A DNA stretch of 64,000 nucleotides, taken from assembly GCF_027887165.1 (NCBI RefSeq), contig NC_077228.1, positions 423,973,207-424,037,206 on the forward strand, in the 5' to 3' direction. Positions 1 to 12,885 of this stretch are shown piece by piece. Below the pieces are notes generated by a model that saw only the letters and a program-made list of their open reading frames with translations, was not told where the DNA came from and did not search any database. Both the position numbers and the translations under genes were made by a program. Position 1 is the first letter of the stretch; every line of letters begins with the position of its first letter. This stretch comes from Monodelphis domestica. Lineage: Eukaryota > Chordata > Mammalia > Didelphimorphia > Didelphidae.

Positions 1-118
1 TGTGGAGATTTGAGAGCTTGCCTCAGGCAAAATCCTTGCTCCTTAACTCCATACACAGAGAACCTTCCCAGTTCACTCAGATTTCTGACTAAAAAGGGAA
101 GGTAAAACATCCATAGTG

Positions 119-1075
119 ATGGCTAATTGTACACAGGAGTCTCAAAATCCTTCCAAAAAACAAACCAAAAAAAAAGTGACCCTGGAAAAACTTTTATGGA
201 GGAAAAACCCAGGCTACAGAGGAAATATGGGATGAAATTCAAACAAAGGCAATACTTTCTTTAAAAAAAAAAAAACAGAAATTGGCCACAAGTCCTAGAA
301 AAATTTAAATTGGAGCTTATTGAAAAGCCTTCTGGCAAGAGAAGTAGGAATTGGTTCAACAAAAAAATCAAGAAATCATAACTGAATACCAAAAGCAGAA
401 AACCAGGCCTTAAGGATTAGAACTGAGCAACTGAAAATCAGTGATCTTGAAAAACAGCAAGAATTTTAATAAGGCAAAGTCAAAAGACTGACAAAGTAGA
501 AGAAAACATAAAATATATTACTGACAAGGCGACATATCAGGAAAACAGAGGAAGGAGAGACAATTTGAGAATCATTGGTCTACCTAAGAAGCCAAAAATA
601 AACAGAAATCTTGACATCATACTACAAGAAATCATCCAAGAAAACTGCCCTGAAGTTCTTGAACAAGGGGGGAAAATAGACATTGAAGGAGTTCATAAAA
701 CACCCTCTAAACTAAATCCCCAAAAAACAACTCCCAGGAATATAATTGCCAAATTCCAGAGCTTTCAAGCTAAGAAGAAAATTCTACAAGAAGCCAAAAA
801 AGAGACAATTCAGATAGCAAGGAGCACCAATCAGGATCTCACAAGACCTGGCAGCTTCCACACTAAAGGACAGCAAAGCCTGGAACACGATATACAGAAA
901 GGCAAGGGAACTGGGTCTTCAACCAAGAATCACCTATCCATCAAAACTGACTATATAGTTCCAGGGGAAAGTATGGGAATTCAATAAAATAGAAGATTTC
1001 CAAGTATTTGTAAAGAAAAGACTAGAACTAAGTGGAAAGGCTGATATCCAAACACAAAGATGAAGAGAAACGTGA
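119..1075 (+). pseudogene. L1 ORF1 remnant (copy A)
   Basis: Remnant of the L1 RNA-binding chaperone ORF1p (Transposase_22 family), which coats L1 RNA in the cytoplasmic RNP. The start is the ATG at 119, aligned with the ORF1 start of copy C. The N-terminal part is scrambled by frameshifts. The RRM core is readable from about 550 (RRDNLRIIGLP motif, then KEN/QENCPE) and the C-terminal domain to about 950 (ELGLQPRI). An in-frame TAG at 956-958 follows KLTI; copy C has TAA at the same codon. The aligned end of the full frame is TGA at 1,073-1,075. It is not functional. Confidence 0.85.
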
Positions 1076-1159
1076 AAAGGTAAATATGAAAGAGAGGGAA
1101 AAGGAGAAAAATGTTTTTTTTTTATTCAAAGTCTCTTCCTTAAGGGCTACAATTAGATC

Positions 1160-1162
<3 letters not shown>

Positions 1163-1204
<42 letters not shown>
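1163..1204. repeat. (AT)n microsatellite in L1 A inter-ORF spacer
   Basis: About 42 bases of nearly pure AT dinucleotide inside the ORF1-ORF2 spacer. The matching place in copy C is only a short mixed AT-rich stretch, so this run expanded after insertion or in the source element. Confidence 0.95.
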
Positions 1205-1208
<4 letters not shown>

Positions 1209-1825
1209 AAATATATATTAATATATGGGGAAAATGTTATACATAACTCTCAAAATTGTTTTCATTATTATAGTAATTAGAAGGATCATTCATAGGAAAA
1301 GATTGGAGCATTAATGGCTATAAAAAGATATGCAAAAAAAAAAAGAAAAAGGGTGGGGGGAATTGATGATGGTGCCAAGAGATACTTGAAGAAATAAAAT
1401 AAATAGAATAATCTTTGTCAAACAAAGATACACATGGGAAGGGGAAAGGAAGAATACTCTTATAAGAGGGAGAGGAAGAGAGTGCTAATAGGTGATACTC
1501 AAACATTACTCTCAGTTAAATCAATTCCAAGAGAGAAGAGCATCTAGATCCATTGGGATCTTGAAGTCTATTTTATCCTACAGGGTAAGGAAGAAGGGAA
1601 AACTAAGGGGGGGGGTAGTGGATTGGAGTTCAAAAAAAAAGGGAGGGAAGGAGAGGGGGGAGGGAACTTAACATACCCAAAGAAAACAAGAAGGAAACAA
1701 AAATGGAAGGGACAGAAAGGGAAGCATATCAAGGGAGGGGAGTAGAGGGATTAACTAAAATTAAACCACAGGGTTAAAAAGATATAGCAAAAGAAGAAAG
1801 GACAGAACTAGGTGAGGATATCAAA

Positions 1826-4800
1826 ATGCCAGGGAATTCAAAAGTGACCATCACAACTTTGAACATGAATGGTATGAAGTCATCCATAAAATGTAGACGA
1901 ATAGGCGAGTGGAATAGAATCCAGAATCCTATCATATATTGTCTACAAGAAATATACCTGTGGTGAATAGATACTCACAAGGTCAGAATTAATGGTTTGG
2001 AGTAAGACCTATTGGATCTCAACTAATAGAAATAAGGAAAGAGTTGCAATCATGATATCTGACAAAGCCAAACTAAAAGTAGACCTGATTAAAAGGTACA
2101 GGGCAAGTAAATGCATCCTGATAAAAGGGAGAATAGATAATAAGGAAATATCACTAATCAACATGTATGCACCAAATTGTATAGCACTCAAATTTCTAAT
2201 GAAGAAAGTAGTAGAATTGAAGGAGGAAATTGAAGGAGGTAAAACTATGCTAGGGGAACACTTGAACCTACCACTATCAAATTTAAATGAATCAAATAGA
2301 AAAATGAATAAGAAAGAGGTAAAAGAGGTGAATGAAATCTTAGAAAAATTAGTGTTAATAGATATATGGAGAAAAATAAATAGGGACAAAAAGGAATACA
2401 CCATCTTTTCAGCAGCACATGGTACATTCACAAAGATTGACCATATACTAGGTCATAAAAATAAGGGATACAAATGCAGAAAAGCAGAAATAATAAATGC
2501 AGCCTTTTCAGATCATAAGGCAATAAAAACAATGATCAGTAAGGATACATGGAGATCCAAATCAATAATTAATTGAAATTAAATAATATGATTCTCCAAA
2601 ATCAGTTAGTTAGAGAAGAAATCATAGAAACAATTAATAATTTCATTGAAGAAAATTACAATGATGAGACATCCTTTCAAACTCTATTGGATGCATCCAA
2701 AGCAGTACTCAGGGGAAAATTTATATCCTTGAGTTCATATATTAACAAATCAGGGAGGGCAGAGGTCAATGAATTGGACATTTAAATCAAAAAACTCGAA
2801 AGTTAACAAATTAAAAAACCCAGAAGAAAGCCAAATTAGACATCCTAAAAATTAAGGGAGAAATTAATGAAATCAAAAGTGATGGTAACTATTGAACTAA
2901 TAAATAAGACTAGAAACTAGTATTTTGAAAAAACAAACAAAATAGACAAACTACTGGTCAACTAATAAAAAAGAGGAAAGAAGAAAACCAAATTAACAGT
3001 ATCATGAATGGAAAGGGAGAACTCACCTCCAATGAAGCGGAAATTAAGGCCCAATTATATGGCAATAAATATACCAATCTAGGTGATATGGATGAATATT
3101 TACAAAAATATAATTTGCCTAGATTAACAGAACAAGAAATGAAATTCTTAAATAACCCCATATCAGAAAAAGAAATCCAACAGGCCATCAAAGAACTTCC
3201 TAAGAAAAATCCCTAGGGAAAGATGGATTCACAGGTGAATTCTATCAAACATTCAAAGAACAGCTAATCCCAATACTATACAAACTATTTGACATAATAA
3301 GCAATGAGGGAGTTCTACCAAATTCCTTTTATGACACAATTATGTTACTGATCCCAATGCCAGGCAGGTCAAAAACAGAGAAAGGAAACTACAGACTAAT
3401 CTCCTTAATGAACATAGATGCAAAAATCTTGAATGGGGTACTGGCAAAAGGACTCCAGCAAGTCATTTTAAGAGTTTAAGGGTTATTCACTATGATCAGG
3501 TGGGATTTATACCAAGAATGCAAGGATGGTTTCTTATCAGGAAAACCATCCACATAATTGACCATATCAACCAGCAAACCAAAAAAATTACATGATTATC
3601 TCAATAGACATAGAAAAAGCCTTTGACAAAATACAACATTCATTCCTATTGAAAACACTAGAAAGTATAGGAATAGAAAGGGCTTTCCTAAAAATAATAA
3701 ACAGTATCTATCTGAAACCATCAGCTAATATCATCTGCAATGGGGATAAACTAGATAAATTCCCAATAAGATCAGGAGTGAAACAAGGATGCCCATTATC
3801 ACCTCTATTATTTAACAGTGTATGAGAAACGCTAGCACTAGCGATTAGAGAAGAAAAAGAAATCGAAGGTATTAAAATTGGCAATGAAGAGACCAAGCTA
3901 TCACTCTTTCCAAATGATATGATGGTTTACTTAAAGAATCCTAGAAAATCAACTAAAAAGCTAATGGAAAAAATCAACAACTTTAGCAAAGTTTCAGGAT
4001 TCAAAATAAACCCACATAAGTCATCAGTATTTCTATATATCTCCAACACTTCGCAGCAGCAGGAATTAGAAAGGGAAATTCCATTCAAAATCACCCTAGA
4101 CAATATAAAATACTTGGGAATCTATTTCCCGAGAAAATACATGAACTATATGAACACAACTACAAAACACTCTCCACACAACTAAAACTAGATCTGAATG
4201 ATTGGAAAAACATTACCTGCTCATGGGTAGGACAAGCTAACATAATAAAAATGACCATCTTACCCAAACTTTTCTATCTATTTAGTGCCATACCCATTGA
4301 ATTTCCAAAAAAAAATTTTACTGATTTAGAAAAAACCATAACAAAGTTCATTTGGAAGAACAAAAGATCAAGTATATCCAGGGAAATAATGAAAAAAAAT
4401 ACATAGGAAGGTGGCCTTGCACTACCAGATCTCAAGCTATATTATAAAGCTGTGGTCATCAAAACAATTTGGTACGGGCTATGAGACAGATAGGAGTATC
4501 AGTGGAATAGACTCGGGGTAAGTGACTTCAGCAAGACAGTCTATGAGAAGTCCAAAGAGCCCAGATTCTGGGACAAAAATCCATTATTTGATAAAAATTG
4601 CTGGGGAAAATGGAAGACAGTGTGGAAGAGATTAGGTGTGGATCAATACCTCACACCCTACACCAAGATAAACTCGGAATGGGTGAATGACTTGAACTTA
4701 AAGTAGGAAACAATAAGTAAATTATGTGAACACAGAATAGTATACATGTCAGACCTTTGGGAAGGGAAAGATTTTAAAACCAAGCAAGACTTAGAAAGCC

Positions 4801-5608
4801 ACAAAATGTAAAACAAATAATTTTGACTACATCAAATTAAAAAGGTTTTGTACAAACAAAACAAATGTAACCAAAATCAGAAGGGAAATAACAAACTGGG
4901 AAGCAATCTTCATAAAAACCTCTGACAAAGGTCTAATTACTCAAATTTAAAGAGCTAAATCAGTTGTACAAAAAATCAAGCCATTCTCCAACTGAAAAAT
5001 GGGCAAGGGACATGAATAGGCAATTTTCAGTTAAAGAAATCAAGACTATTAATAAGCACATGAAAAAGTGTTCTAGATCTCTTATAATCAGAGAGATGCA
5101 AATCAAAACAACTCTGAGGTATCACCTCACACTTAGCAGATTGTTCAACATGACAGTAAAGGAAAGTAATGAATGCTGGAGGGGGTGTGGCAAAGTAGGG
5201 ACATTAATGCATTGCTGGTGGAGTTGTAAATTGATCCAACCATTCTGGAGAGCAATTTGGAACTATGCCCAAAGGATGTTAAAAGACTGTCTCCCTTTGG
5301 ACACAGCCATAGCACTACTGGGCTTGTACCCCAAAGAGATCATAAGGAAAAAGACTTGTACAAGAATATTCATAGCTGTGTTCTTTGTGGTAGCAAAAAA
5401 TTGGAAAATGTGGAGATGCCCTTCAATTGGGGAATGGCTGAACAAATTGTGATATATGTTGGTGATGGAATACTATTGTGGTCAACGGAATAATAAAGTG
5501 GAGTAATTCCATGGGAACTGGAACAACCTACAGGAAGTGATGCAGAGCGAAAGGAGCAGAACCAGGAGAACGATGTGCACAAAGATTGATTCACTGTGGT
5601 ACAATTGA
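1826..5608 (+). pseudogene. L1 ORF2 remnant (copy A)
   Basis: Remnant of the L1 endonuclease/reverse transcriptase. The ATG at 1,826 aligns with the ORF2 start of copy C. Endonuclease motifs are damaged: NVNG reads NMNG, QETH reads QEIY, a TGA follows near 1,963, and the GDLN box reads GEHLN. In the RT domain KAFDKIQ and [13 protein letters not shown] are clear, but the catalytic FADD at 3,907-3,918 reads FPND. The C-terminal Cys motif CX3CX7HX4C (about 5,175-5,230) is intact. The likely native stop is TGA at 5,606-5,608 after VWYN-type residues (also seen in the 36.9-37.5 kb fragment). Segments lie in all three frames. Confidence 0.88.
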
Positions 5609-5971
5609 ATGTAATGGGCCTCTCCATTAATGGCAATGCAATGTCCCTGAACAATCTGGAGGGATCTATGAGAAAAAACACTATCCACATGCAGAGGAAA
5701 ACCTGTGGGAGTAACAACACCCAAGAAAAGCAACTGCTTGACTACAGGAGTCGAGGGGATATGATTGATTAACATCCTAGTGCAAATACCAACAACATGG
5801 AAATGGGTTTGGATCGAGGACACATGTAATGACCAGTGGAATTGTGCTTTGACTATGGGAGGGGTGGTGGAAGGGGGGGTAGGAATAGAAAATGATTTTT
5901 GTATCCAAGAAATGATGTTTGAAATTGACCAAATAAAAATTAATGTTAAAAAAAAGAAAAATTAAAATTAA

Positions 5972-6700
5972 GAAATTTTGAATGTATACTTATCACCCAC
6001 TGGATTTACAAAAATGACTCAGAAAAAGAAAATATTTTTGGAGGGTTATAGGAAAATAGGTATATTAATCTGACTTCTAGCTATTCTGGAAAAAGCAATT
6101 CTCAACTAAAATTCTTTAAATTGTGTATACTCTTTGACTAAGTATATGACTAACAGGACTATCCTGAAGATACAAAAGAAAAATGAATAGACTTTTGTAT
6201 ACAAAAATATTTCTAGTGGGTCTTTTTGTACTTGCAAAAAAAAACCTATGGAGTTGCCTATCAGGAAATAGATACATTGCGGAATATGAACTTAGTGGAA
6301 TATTATATTGACATTTCATATAACAGACCTGGGAAAATTTGAATGCAAAATAAGGCAGAGTAAAATGTATAAAATTAGAATAGTTCATATAATAACATAA
6401 ATAAATTGTAAGATGAGAAGTATGATCAATACTGTACCCACCTATGATTCCTGAGATCTGATGATAAAACATATATACCTCTTGATAAAGTTGATAAAAT
6501 CAAGATGTAAACTATTGCATACATTTTCAGAAACAGTGGGAATTTGTTTTGTCAATATGTGAAATTGTTGTTTTGCTTGACTATGCATATTTTTATTGTT
6601 TTCTTTTTGTTTCCAGTAGAGATAGAGAGGGATAATGATGGGTTGACAAAAAATAAGAAAGAAGGGTAAGGGAAAAGAGAGACTTTGATTCATCTTTTTA
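5972..6700 (+). mobile_element. Older L1 3' end hosting copy A
   Basis: The sequence resembles the L1 ORF2 C-terminal region (matches to the stretch after the conserved TATCACCTCA region, an about 6,020-6,060 'bench' of aaaatg-acaaag type, and a '..ggaatattatattg' equivalent near 6,298), followed by an AT-rich 3' UTR. It is strongly diverged with no open frame. It begins right after the A-rich tail of copy A, so copy A probably interrupted this element. Boundaries are approximate. Confidence 0.55.
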
Positions 6701-6974
6701 TAAAAAGTACAGGAAAGGGAACAGAAGGAAGGCCAAAATGGAATAAAGACTATCAGGAGAGCTTTGAAAATTACAGTTTGAATTTATTATAAAGTTTTTT
6801 TTAAATCAAGTTGTTTATAGTAGAGATTGGCAATTTTATGTAAAATCACTTTTTTTCTGATCCATACTTATTTCTGTATATGGAAATGTTAATTTTGTCT
6901 GATTTTGTTAAGTTCAAAATTTTTAAGATTCACATTTTATGTAAATCACTTTGGAAGTTATGCATTAGTTATAG

Positions 6975-7240
6975 CTAACATTTAAATATATGTATAAAGG
7001 TATGCATTACAAAGGACTTTAATGTTTGCAAAGCACTTTATAAATAATCTTGTTTTAACCTCATGACCCTGAAATGTAGGTGCTACTATTATCCTTATTT
7101 TACAATGAAGAAACTGAGCCTAAAGGAAGTAAAAAGTAGCTTGACCAGAGTCACATAGCTGTGAAGTATCAGAAGCCAAATTTGAACTCAAATCTTCCTC
7201 GCTGCAGGAGCAAACATGTCATCATCTGTTACACTATATA
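6975..7240 (-). mobile_element. MIR/THER-type CORE-SINE
   Basis: Minus-oriented tRNA-derived SINE with the CORE segment. On the plus strand it reads as gcaaagcactttataaat (3' end), then ttttacaatgaagaaactgag, then gtcacatagctg, then an aactcaaatcttcct B-box region. Near full length and well diverged, as expected for an old therian family. Confidence 0.8.
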
Positions 7241-7244
7241 TCTC

Positions 7245-9898
7245 TAAGTTGTGATAATATGAATTAGAGTTGGAAGAGACTTGGGGAAGAGATTTCTGAT
7301 TTTTAGGAGTCCAAGTGAGGGGTAATGAGGGCCTGAATGAAAATAGTGGCTGTGTGAGTGAAAAGAGGGAGATATTTGTTTAAAATGTTACAGAAGGAGA
7401 AACAAGAAGATAGATCAACCTATGGGTATATGTGGTAGATATAATTAAACAGTCTAACACAACACTAAAGGTACAAAACCAAGGTGCTTAGAAGATTTGC
7501 AGTGGCCTTGAGAGAAATGGGAATGCTGAAAAGATTTCAGAGAAATGAGTTCTCTTTTTAATATCTCGAGTTTGAGATGCCTCGATGAGCTAGTCTACAA
7601 TGCTCAATAAGCAATTGGTGACAAAGGGTTCGAGTTCAAGAGAAACAGTTGGAAATGATATGAAGTTCTGGGAGTCTTCTTATAGAAAGTTAAAATAAAC
7701 CAATGAGAGAGGATGAAATAAAAAAGAGAGACTACTAGTTTTCTTTCTGGCACTACCACAGCTATGCAATATAACTCATCTACAGCACAGGTTAAATATC
7801 TATAGGTCCACCTGGAATCCATTTATAATATTGATTACAGAAAAAGGCAATCAAAGTTCTAAATAAAAGATACCAGGGATATATTTATTCCTACCCTCTT
7901 CCTTGTGCCAATCTATGCTTAATGAATGTTTTCTACTTTAAACTCCTTATTGAGGAATAAATTCCATAAGATATATTTAAATGTATGCACTTATATAGAT
8001 TATATCTTATAAGTATATATGATATGTACTTTTAGTAATAATATGACCGATTAAATAGTATAATATATAATAACATCATTATGAAAATAACAAATTCTCC
8101 ACTATTCCTCCTTACCTCTTCATGACTTCTCTTAAAAAATACTTGAAAATAATAATCATGTCCCCAGGACCCCTTTTTCTCAGACCCCTAAAACTATTTA
8201 ATGGGTCATTGTCTCCAGGTCTCTCACCATTTTGGTCATGGAATCAAATAAATTTGGCATTGAGAACTATAAATATGGTTGCTGTCCCTTGGATAAACAC
8301 TAGGTTGACAATGTTAAGACTTGCTATTAATCATATAAATCAAACTGTTTTTTGTCATTTCCTTTTCTCAATCTTATTTAGACCTAGAGTGTTTAAGTAA
8401 AAGTCTGAAGTCCCCAAGCTTCCAGAGACAACAAATAAAAGTAGAGAAGATTCCTGGATGTAGGCAGAAGCTTCAAGAAAGTTAGAAAGGTAAGTTCCTG
8501 GCTGATGTAACAGTAAAATTTAGTTTCTCTACTAAAAGTATTATATTTTATGAGGTTTATTAAGATTATTAGAAATCAATAAGAAAATACAAAAATAATA
8601 AACCACGTGCCCATGGCTGATTTAGTCAAATTCAGAACCCCCACACTTAGTCTATTCACTACATCCTTGCAATCTCTGAGTACAGGAAGAGGCTCTTGAG
8701 AGGCAGAGAGCCCTTTAAATAATAAATTTTGATCTTGTCCAGGTGGAGACTCAGGTGAGATTATAGGGAATTCTGGGAAGTACCAAGGACTTCTGAGAAT
8801 TGAAGTCTGGGGTTCAAATCTCCATTTTTACACTGAAGAACCTAACATCTTTTCATATGCTAAGCACATTCATAAATCAAAATTTCTATATTTGGAGGAC
8901 TATTCTAAAATACAATGTTTGCCTGAAATAAGCAAGACTCTCTTAATGCATGCACCCTAGGAATACAAAATTTCACTAGATTTTTCTGCATAATACATCA
9001 ATGTGAGAGTTGAGAACTACAGAATTATGTGAGGGAAAATATAAAACATTGTAGCCAGGTTAAAAAAAAACGTTGCCAGATTAAGAACACATCTGCTAAT
9101 GTGTTCTTCACATTTTCTTTGCTAAATGCCCTATTTATTAATTTGCTCGTGAGATAGACAAGCATAGTGAGTTGGGCTCAGAGTTGAAAAGAAATTAAAG
9201 AGCAAGCTGAATTGCCTTTAGGAAATGGCAGAGTTTTGTGTGTTTTTTTTTAATAACCTCAAAATTCCCGTGGAAACAAAAGTCCATTTTCTAATTAATA
9301 AATATATGTTTTTAACCAATATTTTTTATGTCTGCAAGGCATGGAATACAACTTTTGTCAATGAATTTTAAAATTCCAGATTGCAATGGAAATATATATG
9401 ATGGGTGTAAGCAGTTGAAACTCTTACTTATAAGGAATGTCAACGGAGAACAGGAATAAAGGTTATCAGGAAAATATATGATGGTCAAATGATGAGTTAG
9501 AGAAATGAGAGATGAGGAGCTAGCTATCCTCTCAATATTGGTGAAAAGTGAGGGAGACCTCCAGTATATCGGGTTGATTCCATGTGGTGAATTTATAAGA
9601 GGGAAAAGACCAATTAAACAAGATTAGCATATATGGTGGATTACAATCTGCATTGTTGAGTGAGTCAACAGATTGATGAGATTACTACAGATCTTTTTGA
9701 GTGTTTGAATATAGTTTTGGAAACCTGATGTTGAGGTCTTTTCTGATACCAAGCCCAATTACTAATGGAGTCCCCTTCCATTAAACATTTTTTTTACAGA
9801 ATCATTTATTTTGTATGGAATGGGTTTGTGGGTATGTGAATGAGTGGGTGGTTGTGGGAGTGAGTGTATGAGTGTATGGGGCGGGGGGGATTGTATTA
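7245..9898. other. No gene seen; ancient repeat traces
   Basis: About 2.65 kb of AT-rich sequence with no supported gene. At 7,290-7,680 the text (a 'gtgaggggtaatgagggcctgaat' type segment through 'gtttgagatgcctcgatgagc') resembles a widespread ancient mammalian repeat whose class I cannot assign. A short SINE-like core may lie near 8,780-8,830. The 92-codon open frame at 8,122-8,400 has no recognisable motif and is probably chance. Confidence 0.5.
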
Positions 9899-10160
9899 TT
9901 GGCAGCCAGATAGTGCAGTGGTATAGAGCTCCAAGCCTGGAGTCAGAAAGATTCATATTTCCTGAATTAAAATCCAGTCTCAGATACTTGTTAGCTGTGT
10001 GATCCTAGGTAGGTCACTTAAGCATGTATGCCTCAGTTTCTTCATTTATAAAATGAGCAGAAGGAAATAGCAGATTGCTCCAGTATCTTTCCCAAGAAAA
10101 TCACAAATGATGTCATGAAGAATGAAGTCACAAATGAAAAACAACTGAACAACAATACAT
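9899..10160 (+). mobile_element. Marsupial SINE with RTE-type tail
   Basis: Complete tRNA-derived SINE. The head has an A-box-like gtgcagtggtatag, then cctggagtcag, a B-box-like region, the CORE (tagctgtgtgatcctaggtaggtcacttaa, ctcagtttcttcat) and a tail ending in a diverged form of gagtcacaaatgaaaaacaactgaacaac. This tail is shared with RTE/Bov-B-type LINEs that mobilise the SINE in trans. Moderately diverged. Confidence 0.85.
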
Positions 10161-10164
10161 AATA

Positions 10165-12109
10165 TTATATAGAAATATAATTGATATATTCACTAAAATC
10201 TAATTTTTTGTTTCAAGGGACATACATTAAGATAGTATTGCCCATTTGGGACAAAAATTATATCTGAAAGTGGTCAATTGCCCAAATATAAAAACCTGTA
10301 ATATATATGAGTATACAGTATATATAATCATATATAATATACACATAATCTTATATATAACATGGAGTCTATCCTTATCTAACAGAATGTAAATTCTTTG
10401 TTCCTTTCCTTTCTTTTTTTTTCTTTTTTTAACTTTGCACCTGCAGAATAATTCATGTTTGATTCACAAAAGCTGATTGATAAATATTTATTAATAGATT
10501 AATTCATTCTTTAGATCTCTAAATTCAGTCCAGAATAAACATTAGCTAGTATACTTATATTTCCAACCCACTAGGCTGTTTATGAGCAAAAGTCATGTCT
10601 ACACATTAGTGTACCTACCCCAAGTCACTTGGCATAGATGGTGCTCATAGTTAAAAGTACATTCAAGCATCAATATCTGTTTTCAGAGACTAAACTTGTT
10701 TGCAACATTTTTCACTTAATTAACTTAACTAAATGGTTTGGCAAGACAGAGCCACATTAATTTGATCTTTTTAATTGAGAATAGTTCATCCACTCTCCAT
10801 TCATTAGTATTCTTTCTTTTTTTATTCTTAAAAAAGTTTTAATTTCTTTTTTTTAAAGTTTTGACATCAATGGTTTTTACAGCAATCATTCACAAATCTC
10901 TGAACTCTCTTCTAAGCAACTTCCCCTCCCCAAAACTATTCTTTTGATTTCCCTCCTTTGTTCCTTTTTACTATTCCCATTCCCTCTGTACATCTTATTT
11001 TTTTAAACCAGGTGATTTTATCTATATCCACCTTGTCCCTAAGATGGCTAAGCTCTCCCTTCCCATCAAAATACAAAGTTATTTATTGTCTTAGTTGACA
11101 TATTCCTTACTATGGCCAATCAAAATGAAAATGGAACTTGAAGCAGTCTGGCAATATAAGTTGAATCATGTTTGAGCTTTGTTTGAATAAATTGAGTGTA
11201 ATTTTAAAGATCACAATAAATGGCTTAGCATGTTGTTGTTGTTGTTTTTTTACTAACCACAGACAAGATGGCAATCTGCTCTCAGAAGATCCTAGGACTT
11301 GAATGGGCAAACACTTTGACATCATTTTGAAAGTTGCAAACCTCAAAGCTCCCAGATAGAAGTGGGCAGAAATGACACGGCTCTTCATTTTAACAATTCC
11401 TGTCATTTGACTATAGAGCAAGCACCATGACTTGGGATGAAAAGTTTATCCTGAGGGGAAACCTTTCTTTCAAGGCAGCAGGATTTCAAAAGGAAGGATA
11501 ACACAGGCTAGACATTTGTCATCTACTTCTTTTCTTTTTAATCTACTTTTTTTCTTTGAAAAAAAAAGTGATAGAGAGGACATTATTTTCCTTTGAGTTA
11601 TTTATTTGTTAGAAACTATTCTCATCCCAAGAAATATGTACTATTTCCAGTGACACAAAGGAAAAGACTTGAAGGGTGTGAGGGGATGCGGTGTACAGAG
11701 GAAATAAGCAGCACAGACTGCAGCTCATGACAAACTTGAGAGGGAAAAGAATTTCCACTAGAAAGAAAGACAGATGGAAAACAAAACGTGACTAGTACTC
11801 TCTGCCTCAGCATTTTTTCTGGCAGTGGACTTCATTCAGGATAATCCTCACAATCCTTGAATCAAAAGATCACAGATTTCAAGCTGAAAGAGACCTCATA
11901 GTTCAATTCCTTGGATTTAAATACATTTTTTTCCTGATCAATAGCATTTTCCCCTCTTCCTTCTATTCATTTCTCATCAAATGAATAACAAAGAAAACTC
12001 TCCTAAAATATATACAGTCAAGCAAAATAAATTCCTACCTTGATCATATTAAAAATATGTGTCTCATTTGGCATTTTAAGTCTTTTCTGGAAGGAAGGAG
12101 GAAGCCTGT
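10165..12109. other. No gene seen; AT-rich with T-rich tracts
   Basis: A TATA-rich palindromic stretch lies at 10,290-10,370. T-rich blocks at 10,410-10,435 and 10,800-11,000 and the segment 11,925-12,090 look like the reverse complement of decayed LINE 3' ends, but I cannot prove a family. A (GTT)n run is at 11,232-11,246. The open frames here (such as 11,110-11,421 minus) have no coding signature I recognise. Confidence 0.45.
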
Positions 12110-12290
12110 TTTAGTTTTGGTGATTCCTTCAGTTTACAGTGAGGAGACTAAGAACTGGAGAAGGTAAACCATTTGACAAAAGTCATTATGAGAGCAAGTG
12201 TGAGAAGTGGGATTTGAACCCAAATATCTTTACAGCCTCTGATCATGAACTCAGTCTTCCTTCTTATACTACACTAATCACTAGAGAAAA
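12110..12290 (-). mobile_element. MIR-type SINE, minus
   Basis: The plus strand shows ttacagtgaggagactaag, then a diverged 'gtcattatgagagcaagtgt' and gggatttgaacccaaatat. This is the usual reversed MIR order of CORE then B box. Diverged and partial. Confidence 0.65.
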
Positions 12291-12615
12291 TCTAGAAGTT
12301 GTCCCAAAAAACACAGTAGTATTCTTTGCATCAATGTTCAAATTAGAAGTGATTTTGGAACATTTTTTTTTTCATATGGCTATAAGTAGCTTGGCTTTCT
12401 TCCACTGAGAACTGTCTGTCAATATATATCCTTAGACCATTTATCCCAAGAGAAATGGCTCTTATTCTAATAAATCTCAATCAGTTCTTTATGTATCTCA
12501 GACATAAACCTTCACTAGAGAAAATTTGATCCAAAAAATCAAGATTCTTTTTTAATCTTACCTTTTTTTGGATTTATTAGAGGAAAACATTTTAAATTTA
12601 TGTAATAAAAATTAT

Positions 12616-12885
12616 GGGCAGCTATGTGGTACAGTAGATATAATGCCCGGCCTTGTGTCAAGAAAAAACATCTTTCCTGAGTTCAAATCTGTCCTCTAAC
12701 ACTTAACTAGCTGGATATGTAACTTTGGGCAAGTCACTTAACCCTATTTGCCTCAATTTTCCTTATATGTACAATGAGCTGGAGAAGGAAATGGGGAACC
12801 ATTCCAGTATCTTTGCCAAAAAAAACAAAAATGGTGTCACAAAGATTTGGATACAACCAAAAAAATGATTGACTAATAACAAATC
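12616..12885 (+). mobile_element. Marsupial SINE with RTE-type tail
   Basis: Complete copy starting gggcagctatgtggtaca, with gagttcaaatctgtcct, gggcaagtcacttaaccct, ggagaaggaaatgg and an A-rich RTE-type tail. The flank aaaattat just before the element recurs after it (near 12,888-12,895), consistent with a target-site duplication. It was inserted beside an old minus-strand L1. Confidence 0.85.

Larger units (their letters stand above)
1..5962 (+). mobile_element. L1 copy A, 5' part outside window, defective
   Basis: LINE-1 retrotransposon that enters the window near the end of its 5' UTR. In order it shows an ORF1 remnant, a spacer with an AT microsatellite and G-rich purine tracts, an ORF2 remnant, a 3' UTR with a G-rich tract (about 5,855-5,885) and an A-rich tail near 5,946-5,961. 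It aligns throughout with copy C (58.2 kb on), from the ATG at 119 (C: 59,206) to the conserved C-terminal region. It carries many stops and frameshifts and its reverse transcriptase active site is mutated, so it cannot move by itself. It is more decayed than copies B and C, hence probably older. The sequence just after the tail reads as an older L1, so A appears to have landed inside one. Confidence 0.93.

Noticed and set aside
8122..8400. 92-codon open frame in unassigned DNA
   Set aside because: No recognisable motif, no splice or promoter context, and composition like the surrounding AT-rich DNA.
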